Assembly: GCF_014203735.1 (NCBI RefSeq)
Contig: NZ_JACHJQ010000006.1
Coordinates: forward strand, 319,698-383,697
Length of the DNA: 64,000 nucleotides
Source of the DNA: Actinophytocola algeriensis
GTDB taxonomy: Bacteria > Actinomycetota > Actinomycetes > Mycobacteriales > Pseudonocardiaceae
Direction: 5' to 3'
Below the pieces are notes generated by a model, which was not told the DNA's origin, made no database searches, and was given only the letters and a program-made list of their open reading frames with translations. A program made the position numbers and the translations under genes. Numbering within the stretch: the stretch's first letter is position 1; every line of letters begins with the position of its first letter. Of the stretch, positions 34,393 through 42,366 are shown piece by piece.

Positions 34393-34974
34393 TCAGGTCG
34401 TGGGCAACAGACGGTCGACGAACGAGCGGTACTCCCGCATGGCCAGCCGCAGGTGCTCGGTGTCGGTGTGGCCCCGCCACTCACCGGCGAGCCGCTGCCG
34501 GTGCTCGGTGATGGTCCGAACCACCTCGTCGACCACGCCGTCGGCCTCGCGCATGGCCCGCTCCGGGTCGTCGACGAAGTCCGCCTGCAGCTCGCGCCAC
34601 CGGTCACGGAAACGGGCCACGGCGTCACCGGTGAACAGCTCGGTGTCGTGCCCCGGCGTGGTCTCACGGTCGCGCACGGTGTCGTTGTCGTGCACGGCGT
34701 CGTTGTCGAGCACAGTGTCGTTGCCGGGCACGGTGTCCTTGTCGCGCACCATGTCGGTGTCGCGCACCGTGTCAGTGTCCCGCACTCTGTCGTCCGGCGT
34801 CATGTCGTGTGCCGGCGCCGTCTCCTGTGCCGGGAACTGTCCGGGTCTGGTGTCCTTGCCGGGTTCGAGGCCGGCCTCGTCGACGGGAAGTGGTTCCGCC
34901 GCAAGGGGTTCTCGCGCCTGCACGTTGTCGTTCTCGCGCCGGGCCACGTTGTCGTGGCGTTCGACGTCATGCAT
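34393..34974 (-). CDS. Hypothetical protein with hexapeptide repeats and paralogous C-terminal domain
   Basis: 193 residues. The N-terminal third is charged and disordered-looking. About residues 53-95 consist of six to seven hexapeptides of the form (R/x)D(T/N)DTV, e.g. RDTDTV, RDTDMV, RDKDTV, PGNDTV, LDNDAV, HDNDTV. The C-terminal 85 residues (RFRDRWRELQADFVDDPERA ... TEHLRLAMREYRSFVDRLL) match the C-terminal part of the preceding gene product. No signal or membrane helix. ATG 34974 overlaps that gene by 8 bp. Function unknown; probably works with its membrane-anchored paralogue. Confidence 0.75.
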   Translation of the reverse strand: MHDVERHDNVARRENDNVQAREPLAAEPLPVDEAGLEPGKDTRPGQFPAQETAPAHDMTPDDRVRDTDTVRDTDMVRDKDTVPGNDTVLDNDAVHDNDTVRDRETTPGHDTELFTGDAVARFRDRWRELQADFVDDPERAMREADGVVDEVVRTITEHRQRLAGEWRGHTDTEHLRLAMREYRSFVDRLLPTT

Positions 34975-35563
34975 GGTGGGCCTCCCGGTCCTGACGGTGG
35001 TGGTCGATCTCGGGCGCCCGCTGCTCGGGTACCGCGTCGGCGGGCCCGACCAGTTCGCGGAAGATCTCCCGGTAGTGCACCAGCGCGGTGCGCAGTTCTT
35101 CGGTGTCCGCCTGGCCGTCGCGGCCGCGGATCTCGTGCGCGGACCGGTAGCCGTCCACGACACCGGCGTGTTCGACGGACAGGTCGGCGGCCTGCTGGTC
35201 GAAGCCCTCCATCGGGTAGCCGCGCTCGCGCATCACGGTGTGCACCAGGTCCTCGGCACCGGCGACGGCCTCACGCGGCGCGTCGACGAAGCGCTCCTGG
35301 ACCCGCGTCCACTGCTCGACGTAGTGCGCACGTGCCGTGTCCGCCAGCGGACGCAGCGACAGCTTCGCGTGCCTCTTCTCCCGTTCTGCCAGCTCACGCT
35401 CGGCGACGCGCCGGTTCTCGGCGGTCTCGAGTCGGTGGTCGTACTCCGGTCCGAACCGGTTGCGCAGCCTGCGGCTGCGAGCCTGTCCGCCCAAGAACCA
35501 CCCTGCCGCGAACAACACCGCGAGCAGGACGACCACCAGGATGACAATGGCTGCGGTCGACAT
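34967..35563 (-). CDS. Hypothetical membrane-anchored protein, paralogue of 34393 product
   Basis: 198 residues: one N-terminal membrane helix (about 4-26, AAIVILVVVLLAVLFAAGWF), a basic/coiled-coil stretch with RRVAERELAEREKRHAK, then a helical domain (about 80-180) with the pattern W..(V/L)Q..FVD.P..A...A(E/D).(L/V)V..V and TEELRTALVHYREIF that recurs in the next gene. AAGGAGCGCGTG precedes ATG 35563, a strong ribosome site. The two genes look like a duplicated pair, one membrane-bound and one soluble. No family name recognised with confidence. Confidence 0.78.
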   Translation of the reverse strand: MSTAAIVILVVVLLAVLFAAGWFLGGQARSRRLRNRFGPEYDHRLETAENRRVAERELAEREKRHAKLSLRPLADTARAHYVEQWTRVQERFVDAPREAVAGAEDLVHTVMRERGYPMEGFDQQAADLSVEHAGVVDGYRSAHEIRGRDGQADTEELRTALVHYREIFRELVGPADAVPEQRAPEIDHHRQDREAHHA

Positions 35564-35731
35564 CACGCGCTCCTTCCTGGGACTACGGGAGGGTGGCCCG
35601 CGGGCCTGATCAGGAAACGGCACGACCGCGAGATTGCTCCAACCGGAGCAAGCCGGTCAACTGACTGCGAGTGCTCCGCATCAGACCCGTCACCGGGTGT
35701 TCACTCCCGTTCGTCTCCCTATGCTTGCCGC

Positions 35732-36832
35732 ATGGAGTGGTCGTGGCCGCCGCGCGGGCGGTTCGCCGACGCGCTGGTCGCGGGTGCGGTCGGCGCGTTC
35801 GTGATCGGGTCGACCGTGGTGTCGGCCACGCACGGCGAGGTCGGGCCGTTCAGCTGGCTGCTGGTGATCACGGCGTCGGCGGTGCTGTACTTCCGGCGCC
35901 GCCACCCGGTCGCCGTGGCGGCCTGCACGTTGGCGGCCTGCATGCTGTACTACCCGCTGACCGGTCCTGGCAGCCCGATCATGCTGACGTTCATGGCCGC
36001 GATGTTCGGTGCGGGCGAGGCCGGGCTGCTGTGGGCCGCGGCGGGGTTCGGGACGCTGGCGCTCGGGCTGACGGTGGCAGGTGAGGTGCTGAGCGAACGC
36101 CGCCACCTCGACGACATCTCCTTCTTCCTGCTGTTCGGCTGGCTCGTCGCGTCCGTCGCGGTCGGTGGTGTGGTGCGGACGCGGCGTGCGTACCTGCGGG
36201 AAGCGCAGCGAGCGGCGGCGACCGGTGAGCGGCTGCGGATCGCCCGTGAGCTGCACGACGTGCTCGGGCACGACCTCTCGCTGATCAACGTGCAGGCCGC
36301 CGCCGCGCTGCGCCGCGTGGACAAGGGCGACACCGGACCGCAACGCGACGCGCTGGCCGCGGTGAAGGACGCGAGCGGGCGGGCGCTGAAGGAGCTGCGG
36401 CGCACCCTCGGCGTGCTTCGGCAGGTCGACGAGGCGGCACCGCTCGCACCCTCGGCCGGGCTCGCGGCACTGCCGGACCTGCTCGACCGGTCCAGGCAGG
36501 CCGGGCTCGCCGTGCACGGGGCGGTGACCGGCGAAGCGCGCGCGGTGCCGCCGTCGGTGGACCTCGCCGCGTACCGGATCGTGCAGGAGGCGCTGACGAA
36601 CGTGACCCGGCACGCGGCCGCGTCGCGGGTGGACGTCCTGGTCGCGTACGGCGATCGTGAGGTGGAGGTGCGGGTGGCCGACGACGGACGCGGACCGGAC
36701 GGAGACGCGGGCTCCGGCATCGCCGGGATGACCGAGCGGGCCACGGAACTGGGCGGCTCGCTCGAGGCGGGCGCGGGTGCCGACGGCGGCTTCGTCGTGC
36801 TGGCCCGGCTGCCCATCGGGGGTGCCGCGTGA
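35732..36832 (+). CDS. Sensor histidine kinase, NarL/HisKA_3 type
   Basis: 366 residues: four to five membrane helices (about 10-150) with short loops, then a HisKA_3 dimerisation domain with the phospho-acceptor in RIARELHDVLGHDL (His175), and HATPase_c with a degenerate N box (EALTNVTRHA) and G box (GRGPDGDAGSGIAGMTERA). With no large extracellular domain it probably senses membrane stress or a lipophilic compound. Coupled to the response regulator by a GTGA overlap. Confidence 0.93.
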   Translation: MEWSWPPRGRFADALVAGAVGAFVIGSTVVSATHGEVGPFSWLLVITASAVLYFRRRHPVAVAACTLAACMLYYPLTGPGSPIMLTFMAAMFGAGEAGLLWAAAGFGTLALGLTVAGEVLSERRHLDDISFFLLFGWLVASVAVGGVVRTRRAYLREAQRAAATGERLRIARELHDVLGHDLSLINVQAAAALRRVDKGDTGPQRDALAAVKDASGRALKELRRTLGVLRQVDEAAPLAPSAGLAALPDLLDRSRQAGLAVHGAVTGEARAVPPSVDLAAYRIVQEALTNVTRHAAASRVDVLVAYGDREVEVRVADDGRGPDGDAGSGIAGMTERATELGGSLEAGAGADGGFVVLARLPIGGAA

Positions 36833-37488
36833 TCCGCGTGCTGCTGGCCGACGACCAGAACCTCGTCCGTGCGGGCTTCCGGTCCATCTTGGACGGTGAG
36901 GACGACATCGAGGTCGTCGGCGAGGCCGGGGACGGCGCCGCCGCCGTACGCGCGGCGCGGTCGCTGCGCCCGGACGTGGTGCTGATGGACGTCCGCATGC
37001 CACACCTCGACGGCCTCGCCGCGACGAAGGAGATCATCGAGTCGCTGCTCGACGTGCGGGTGGTGATCCTGACGACCTTCGACCTCGACGAGTACGTCTA
37101 CGGCGCGCTGCGGGCGGGCGCGAGCGGGTTCCTCGTCAAGGACACCGAACCGGAGGAGCTGCTCCACGGCGTGCGGGTCGTGGCCCGCGGCGACGCGCTG
37201 CTCGCGCCGTCGGTGACGCGGCGGCTGATCGCCGAGTTCGCCGGCCGGGTCGAACGCCCGGCGCCCAGCCCCCGGCTCGCGTCGCTGACCGAACGCGAAC
37301 GCGAGGTGACGACGCTCGTGGCCGCCGGGCTGTCCAACGACGAGATCGCCGCGCGCCTGGTGCTGAGTCCCGCCACGGCCAAGACCCACGTCAGCCGCAT
37401 CATGACGAAACTCGACGTCCGCGACCGCGCGCAGCTCGTCGTCCTGGCCTACGAGTCGGCGATGGTCACGCCCCGCTGGCTCGGCTGA
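36829..37488 (+). CDS. Response regulator, NarL/FixJ (LuxR HTH) family
   Basis: 219 residues. Receiver domain 1-120 with acidic pair DD (8-9), phospho-acceptor Asp54 (VLMDVRMP) and Lys in FLVKDTE; LuxR-type HTH about 150-210 (LTEREREVTTLVAAGLSNDEIA, TAKTHVSRIM). GTG start at 36829 overlaps the kinase stop. Likely activates the MMPL gene 110 bp downstream on the same strand. Confidence 0.94.
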   Translation: MIRVLLADDQNLVRAGFRSILDGEDDIEVVGEAGDGAAAVRAARSLRPDVVLMDVRMPHLDGLAATKEIIESLLDVRVVILTTFDLDEYVYGALRAGASGFLVKDTEPEELLHGVRVVARGDALLAPSVTRRLIAEFAGRVERPAPSPRLASLTEREREVTTLVAAGLSNDEIAARLVLSPATAKTHVSRIMTKLDVRDRAQLVVLAYESAMVTPRWLG

Positions 37489-37598
37489 CCCACAACTCCC
37501 GGCGTACGTGATCACCCTTAGGGGGCTACTGGAGTCGCGGGTCAGGTGTCCTCCCCAGCCCGACGACGGCAACCCCGGTCGCACGCGAGCCTTCCCGC

Positions 37599-39683
37599 AT
37601 GACTTCTCCATCCAGATTCGTCCGCCTGGCAGGCTGGGCAGGGCGGCGGCACTGGCTCGCGCTGGCGCTGTGGGTGCTCGTGCTCGGCGGGATCACCGTC
37701 GCGGCGCAGGCCGTCGGCTCCGCCTACCGGGACGACCACTCGTTGCCCGGGACCGAGTCGCAGCAGGTCGCCGACGCGTTCGCCGCACGGGGACAGCAGC
37801 CCGACGCCATACAGGTGGTGTTCCAGCGCGACGACGGGATCGCCGGCGCCCGCGCGGGAGCCGACGCCGTGCTGTCCGAAGTGGAGCGTCTGCCGAGGGT
37901 GGCGGACGTGCAACCGCTGACCGTGTCCGAGCGCGGTTCGGTCGCGTTCGCGACGGTCACGCTCGACGGCGCCGACGTGCCCGCCGAGGACGTGCGCCGG
38001 ATCATCGACACCGCCCAGCGGGACGGGGACCTGCGGGTCGAGCTGGGCGGTGACCCGGTCCGCGGTGCCGAGGAGTCCGCGGGCGGGGCGGCGGAGGGCG
38101 CGGGCATCCTCGCCGCGCTCGTGATCCTCGTGCTGATGTTCGGGTCGTTCCTCGCCGCGTGCCTGCCGCTCGTCACCGCCGTGTTCGCCGTCGGCAGCAC
38201 GCTCGGCGTGATCATGCTGGCGAGCCAGTTCACCGCGCTGCCGAGCTACGCGCCACCGCTGATGATGCTCGTCGGGCTCGGTGTCGGCATCGACTACGCG
38301 CTGCTGATCTTCGCCAGGTACCGCGGCGAGCTGCACCGCGGCGCCGACCGCGAGGCCGCGGCCCGCACCGCGCTCGACACCGCTGGCCGGTCCGTGCTGT
38401 TCGCGGGCTGCACGGTGATGATCGCGCTGCTCGGCCTCCTCGCGCTCGGCCTCGGCTCCCTGCAAGGGGTCGCGCTCGCCGTCACGCTGACCGTGCTGCT
38501 CACGATGATCGCGTCGCTGACACTGCTGCCCGCCCTGCTGACCGTGTTCGGCAAGCGTATCGAACGGGCCGTGCGCAAGCGCCCGAACCGCGGCTCCGGC
38601 GTGGGATGGCGGCGGTGGAGCGACACCGTGCAGCGCAGGCCGGTGCCTGCGCTCGTCGTGTCGCTCGCCGCGCTCGGTGCGCTGTCCGTGCCCGCGCTGG
38701 GCATGCAGCTCGGGTTCGCCGACGCCGGCACCGAGTCGGCGGACGCCACCAGCAGGCAGGCGTACGACCTGCTCGCCGACGGGTTCGGGCCGGGGGTCAA
38801 CGGGCCGCTCGTCCTCATGTCCGATGGCGGCGGCACCGAGGAGCTGGCCGCCGCGGTCGAGCGCACCGACGGGGTGGCGCGGGTCGGCGAGCCGCAACGG
38901 CTGGGCGGTGACCTCGGCATGCTGCTGGCGTTCCCGGACAGCGCGCCGCAGGACACGGCGACGAGCGACCTGGTGACGCGGCTGCGCACGGACGTCCTGC
39001 CGCCGCTGGAAGCGCAGACCGGCGCGACGTACCTCGTCGGCGGGTCGACCGCGGCGGCCGACGACTTCGCCGCGGCCGTGGCCGACCGGCTGCCGCTGTT
39101 CCTGCTGGTGGTGGTCGGGCTGTCGGCGCTGCTGCTGATGGCGGTGTTCCGGTCGCTGCTGATCCCGCTGAAGGCGGCGGTGCTGAACCTGCTGTCGATC
39201 GGCGCGTCGCTCGGGGTGGTGACGCTGGTGTTCGCGCCGACCGGGCCGGTCGAGGCGTTCGTGCCGGTGCTGGTGTTCGCGATCGTGTTCGGGCTGTCGA
39301 TGGACTACGAGGTGTTCCTCGTCTCCCGCATGCACGAGGAGTGGCGGCGGACCGGTGACGCGACCCGCGCGGTGCGGGAAGGCCTCGCGGCCACCGGCGG
39401 CGTGATCACCGCGGCGGCCGCGATCATGATCGTGGTGTTCGGCGCGTTCGTGCTCAGCCCCGACCGGATGCTCCAGCAGTTCGGGCTCGGGCTGGCGGTC
39501 GCGGTGCTGGTCGACGCGCTCGTGATCAGGTGTCTCGTGGTGCCCGCGGTCATGCGCCTGTTCGGCGCGCGGGCGTGGTGGCTGCCCCGATGGCTCGACA
39601 AAGCGCTGCCCACGGTCGCGCTCGAACCGCCGGAATTGCACGCCAAAACGGTGGAATTCACACGTTCGAACAAAATGGGCTGA
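37599..39683 (+). CDS. MMPL-family RND-type transporter
   Basis: 694 residues, two halves each with one membrane helix, an extracytoplasmic loop of about 120-160 residues and five helices. Family motifs: VGLGVGIDYALLIFARYRGE and FGLSMDYEVFLVSRMHEEW (paired D-Y proton-relay positions), and an FxGCTVMIALLGL segment. MMPL proteins export lipids or hydrophobic compounds across the inner membrane by proton motive force. Placement after a two-component system suggests inducible efflux or envelope-lipid export. Confidence 0.93.
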   Translation: MTSPSRFVRLAGWAGRRHWLALALWVLVLGGITVAAQAVGSAYRDDHSLPGTESQQVADAFAARGQQPDAIQVVFQRDDGIAGARAGADAVLSEVERLPRVADVQPLTVSERGSVAFATVTLDGADVPAEDVRRIIDTAQRDGDLRVELGGDPVRGAEESAGGAAEGAGILAALVILVLMFGSFLAACLPLVTAVFAVGSTLGVIMLASQFTALPSYAPPLMMLVGLGVGIDYALLIFARYRGELHRGADREAAARTALDTAGRSVLFAGCTVMIALLGLLALGLGSLQGVALAVTLTVLLTMIASLTLLPALLTVFGKRIERAVRKRPNRGSGVGWRRWSDTVQRRPVPALVVSLAALGALSVPALGMQLGFADAGTESADATSRQAYDLLADGFGPGVNGPLVLMSDGGGTEELAAAVERTDGVARVGEPQRLGGDLGMLLAFPDSAPQDTATSDLVTRLRTDVLPPLEAQTGATYLVGGSTAAADDFAAAVADRLPLFLLVVVGLSALLLMAVFRSLLIPLKAAVLNLLSIGASLGVVTLVFAPTGPVEAFVPVLVFAIVFGLSMDYEVFLVSRMHEEWRRTGDATRAVREGLAATGGVITAAAAIMIVVFGAFVLSPDRMLQQFGLGLAVAVLVDALVIRCLVVPAVMRLFGARAWWLPRWLDKALPTVALEPPELHAKTVEFTRSNKMG

Positions 39684-39793
39684 CTGCTCCGATCGGGTGA
39701 CTTTCCTTGTGGTTCCGGTGAAAAGTGCCGTCGCGCCGTGGTTCGCTGCTCGTGTAATGTCGGTTCGCCGAATTGTGCGAGCTGGGAGTCGTG

Positions 39794-41125
39794 GTGGATT
39801 TTCTCGACACGGTCACGGACGGCATCGAGAACGCCGTCGGGGCGGTCCTCGCCCCGGTGGCGGACACGGCGGGGGCGGCGGCCGCGACGCTGCGCAGGGA
39901 GCTCACACAGACCTGGCTCGGCGTGTTCGGCTCCCCCACACCGCCCGGCGGCACCAACTGGAACGCCTACAGCCACCAGGAGCTGTACGCGATGGTCAGC
40001 GGTGACGCCGATCCGGGCCAGGTCGGTGAGCAGTCCGCCGTGCTGGACGGGCTGGGCCGCGGCGCGTACGACGCCGCCGACGAGCTGTCGTCCCGGCGGC
40101 AGCAGGTCGCCGAGGTGTGGCAGGGCCAGGCGTCGGGCGCGTTCGACAGCACGCTCGACGAGCACACCTCGGGCGGCACCGCGGTCGCCGAGCACGCATC
40201 GGCGCTGTCCACGGCGGTGCTGCGCGCGTCGGAGGCGCTGAGCCGGGCGCAGGCGCGGATGCCAGCACCGGTCGACGTCGGCGCCGCGACCTCGTACGGC
40301 GCGCTGGCGGGCGGCACGACGGCGGGCCCCGCGTTCGCGCTCGGTTCCGTGTCGGGCGCGGGCGCGAGCTGGTTCGGCGCGGCACTGCTGGCGGCGAACA
40401 AGAAGGCTGAGGCGGTCGAGGTGATGCAGGTCTTCGAGCAGAGCCTCGTCGCCGCCGACCCGCCCGACGCACCCGCGAAGCTCCCGCCGGGTGTGCCGGG
40501 TGGGAGTGTTGCGCTCCCGGCGCCGCGCCCTGAGCAGGCGGCCGTCGTGGCCGGTCCGGTCGCCGCCATCCCGAACGTGCGGCCCGCCGCGGCCACCCCG
40601 GCCGCTCCCGCGAAGACGGCCTCCTCGGGCCCGGGCACCTTCGCCGCTCCGGTACCGGCCACCGGTTCCGCTGCGGCCGGTGGCGTCCCCGGCACCAGCC
40701 CGAGCCAGGCGGTCCAGCCGGTCCAGGCGGTCCAGCCGGTCCAGCCGGTCCAGGCACCCGCACCGGCGACGCAGCCGTCCGGCACCACACCGGCCGCGGC
40801 CCTCGCCGTCGGTCATCCGGTCGGCGGCGGGCCGGGTCGAGGCAGCCGCGGAGTTGGCGCAGTCCAGGGCCGCAGCGGGTGGTCGAGTGGCCCGGACGGC
40901 CGCGCGAGTGGCCGTCCCGTGGCGTGGCGGGACCTCGTCGGCAGGGGCGCGACACCGGGCCTGCTGACCGACACCGAACGTCCCGCCCGCGCCGCCGCTC
41001 AGGGCGCCGCCCCCGCGAACAGCGCTCGCCGCGACGAGGACCGCGAGCACCACAACCGCATGCCGCGCGCCGACAAGCTGTTCACCCTCGACGACAGGAC
41101 ACCACCGCCCGTGATCGGGGCATGA
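39794..41125 (+). CDS. PPE-like type VII secretion substrate
   Basis: 443 residues. A helical N-terminal region of about 180 residues has YSHQELYAMVSGDADPGQV and WQGQASGAFDS, the W-x-G hairpin turn of WXG100/PPE proteins. It is followed by a Gly/Ala-rich stretch and a long Pro/Ala/Val-rich disordered region including a QAVQPVQ repeat at about 312-330. The C-terminal end is charged (RADKLFTLDDRTPP). Probably secreted through an ESX system with the two downstream gene products. GTG 39794 has GGGAG five bases upstream; GTG 39791 is also possible. Confidence 0.75.
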   Translation: MDFLDTVTDGIENAVGAVLAPVADTAGAAAATLRRELTQTWLGVFGSPTPPGGTNWNAYSHQELYAMVSGDADPGQVGEQSAVLDGLGRGAYDAADELSSRRQQVAEVWQGQASGAFDSTLDEHTSGGTAVAEHASALSTAVLRASEALSRAQARMPAPVDVGAATSYGALAGGTTAGPAFALGSVSGAGASWFGAALLAANKKAEAVEVMQVFEQSLVAADPPDAPAKLPPGVPGGSVALPAPRPEQAAVVAGPVAAIPNVRPAAATPAAPAKTASSGPGTFAAPVPATGSAAAGGVPGTSPSQAVQPVQAVQPVQPVQAPAPATQPSGTTPAAALAVGHPVGGGPGRGSRGVGAVQGRSGWSSGPDGRASGRPVAWRDLVGRGATPGLLTDTERPARAAAQGAAPANSARRDEDREHHNRMPRADKLFTLDDRTPPPVIGA

Positions 41126-41139
41126 GACGGGGAGCCATC

Positions 41140-41511
41140 ATGTACGTCGACTCCGATGAAGACCCCTCCGGCACGAAGGGTGCGCTGGGCCGCGCGGGCG
41201 CGGGTGTGTTCGTCAGTCCCTACGAGCTGAACCGGCAGGCGGACGAGCTGGTCCGGCTGGGCGAGGTCCTGCACGAGCGGGTGGGCCGGGCGGAGGTCCA
41301 GCCGCTGCGGCTCGGTTCGTCCCCGCCCGCGCTGTGGTTCGCGGCGAAGCTCGCCCGGCTCACGGGCCCGGACGGCACGCCGACCGTGCTGAGGGAGTGG
41401 GCGGACGGGCTCACCAGGCTGGGCGGCGAGACCCGCGCCACGGTGGCCGAGTACCGCACCACCGACGACGACAACGAAGGCAGGTTCACCCGTCTCGGTG
41501 AGGCCAGGTGA
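41140..41511 (+). CDS. Hypothetical type VII-associated small protein (EspC-like)
   Basis: 123 residues, helical, acidic N-terminus (MYVDSDEDPSG) then FVSPYELNRQADELVRLGEVLHERVGR, resembling the excreted EspC/ESX small helical partners, with WFAAKLARLTGPDG and WADGLTRLGGETR helices. ATG 41140 has GGGGAG five bases upstream; an ATG at 41122 overlaps the PPE-like stop. Between a PPE-like gene and an EspG-like gene, so a secretion partner role is likely, not proven. Confidence 0.65.
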   Translation: MYVDSDEDPSGTKGALGRAGAGVFVSPYELNRQADELVRLGEVLHERVGRAEVQPLRLGSSPPALWFAAKLARLTGPDGTPTVLREWADGLTRLGGETRATVAEYRTTDDDNEGRFTRLGEAR

Positions 41512-42263
41512 CCCGGTTCGGGCTCGTCGAGCTGGACCTGCTCGCCACCCACGCGGGTGCGGCCATCCCGTACCCGCTGCGTGTCCCGTCGTACGGCCGC
41601 GTGCCGGAGGAACGCGACGAGCTGTTCGCCGCGGCCGCCGAGGCTCTGCAGGTACGAGGCCTTGCCGACGCGGACGGACCCGCGGGGCCTGCCGCGGACG
41701 TGGTGGCCGCGCTGGCGAGGCGCCGCGGCACCGTGGACCTGGTGGTCCGCGGCCCGGGCGGCGAACGCGGCGCGGTCGCGATGGTCTACGGCAAGCACGC
41801 GGTGCTGTGCAAGCAGGACTTCGACGGTGAACAGCTCGTGGACGTGCGCCGCATCCCGCTGAGCGCCGTGGCGACCGCGTTGACGGCACTGGTCCCGGAC
41901 CTGGTGGCCGCCACCGCGATGCCGGTCCGCCTGCCCGCCGCGGCGACGCTGGTCACGGCGGGCCACCACCACGTGGTGGCAGCACACGGCGGCGACCCTG
42001 ACGAGCTGGATGCCCTGACAGACCTGGTCAGCGCGGTGGACGGCGGCGGCCAACTGGGTGCGACAGTCACCACGCGAGAAGGCGGCGACGTGAAGGACAC
42101 GCGCACCGCCCCGGAACTGTGCTGGCTGGACACCCCGTCGGGCCGGGTCCGGGTGACCACTCCACCCGCGCCGGAACCGGACGGGTGGGTCAGCGTGAAC
42201 CCGTTGTCCCCGAGCACGCTGCGCCAGGCGGCCGAGACGCTGGTCGAAGCACTACGCAGGTGA
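41508..42263 (+). CDS. EspG-like ESX secretion-associated chaperone
   Basis: 251 residues. EspG family features: an early VELDLLATHAG, then IPYPLRVPSYGRVPEERDEL, a central beta-sheet with LVVRGPGGERGAVAMVYGKHAV, and a C-terminal LRQAAETLVEAL helix. EspG binds PE-PPE substrates in the cytosol and delivers them to the ESX machine. GTG 41508 overlaps the upstream stop. No EccB/C/D/E or MycP core genes are in this window, so the secretion machine must be elsewhere. Confidence 0.82.
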   Translation: MTRFGLVELDLLATHAGAAIPYPLRVPSYGRVPEERDELFAAAAEALQVRGLADADGPAGPAADVVAALARRRGTVDLVVRGPGGERGAVAMVYGKHAVLCKQDFDGEQLVDVRRIPLSAVATALTALVPDLVAATAMPVRLPAAATLVTAGHHHVVAAHGGDPDELDALTDLVSAVDGGGQLGATVTTREGGDVKDTRTAPELCWLDTPSGRVRVTTPPAPEPDGWVSVNPLSPSTLRQAAETLVEALRR

Positions 42264-42366
42264 CCCCACCCGGCGCAGCTCACGCACCGGAACACCCCGG
42301 CAACGAACCGAAGCGCCACTCGTCAAACACAACGAGCAACCGCCGCGACCCCATCCCTGTGGACGA

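Noticed and set aside
33596-35731. Open frame on the + strand extending far upstream of the histidine kinase
   Set aside because: The upstream part is antisense to the MHYT gene and the paralogous pair, and reads as low-complexity H/R/D sequence. The kinase begins at ATG 35732, where membrane helices start.
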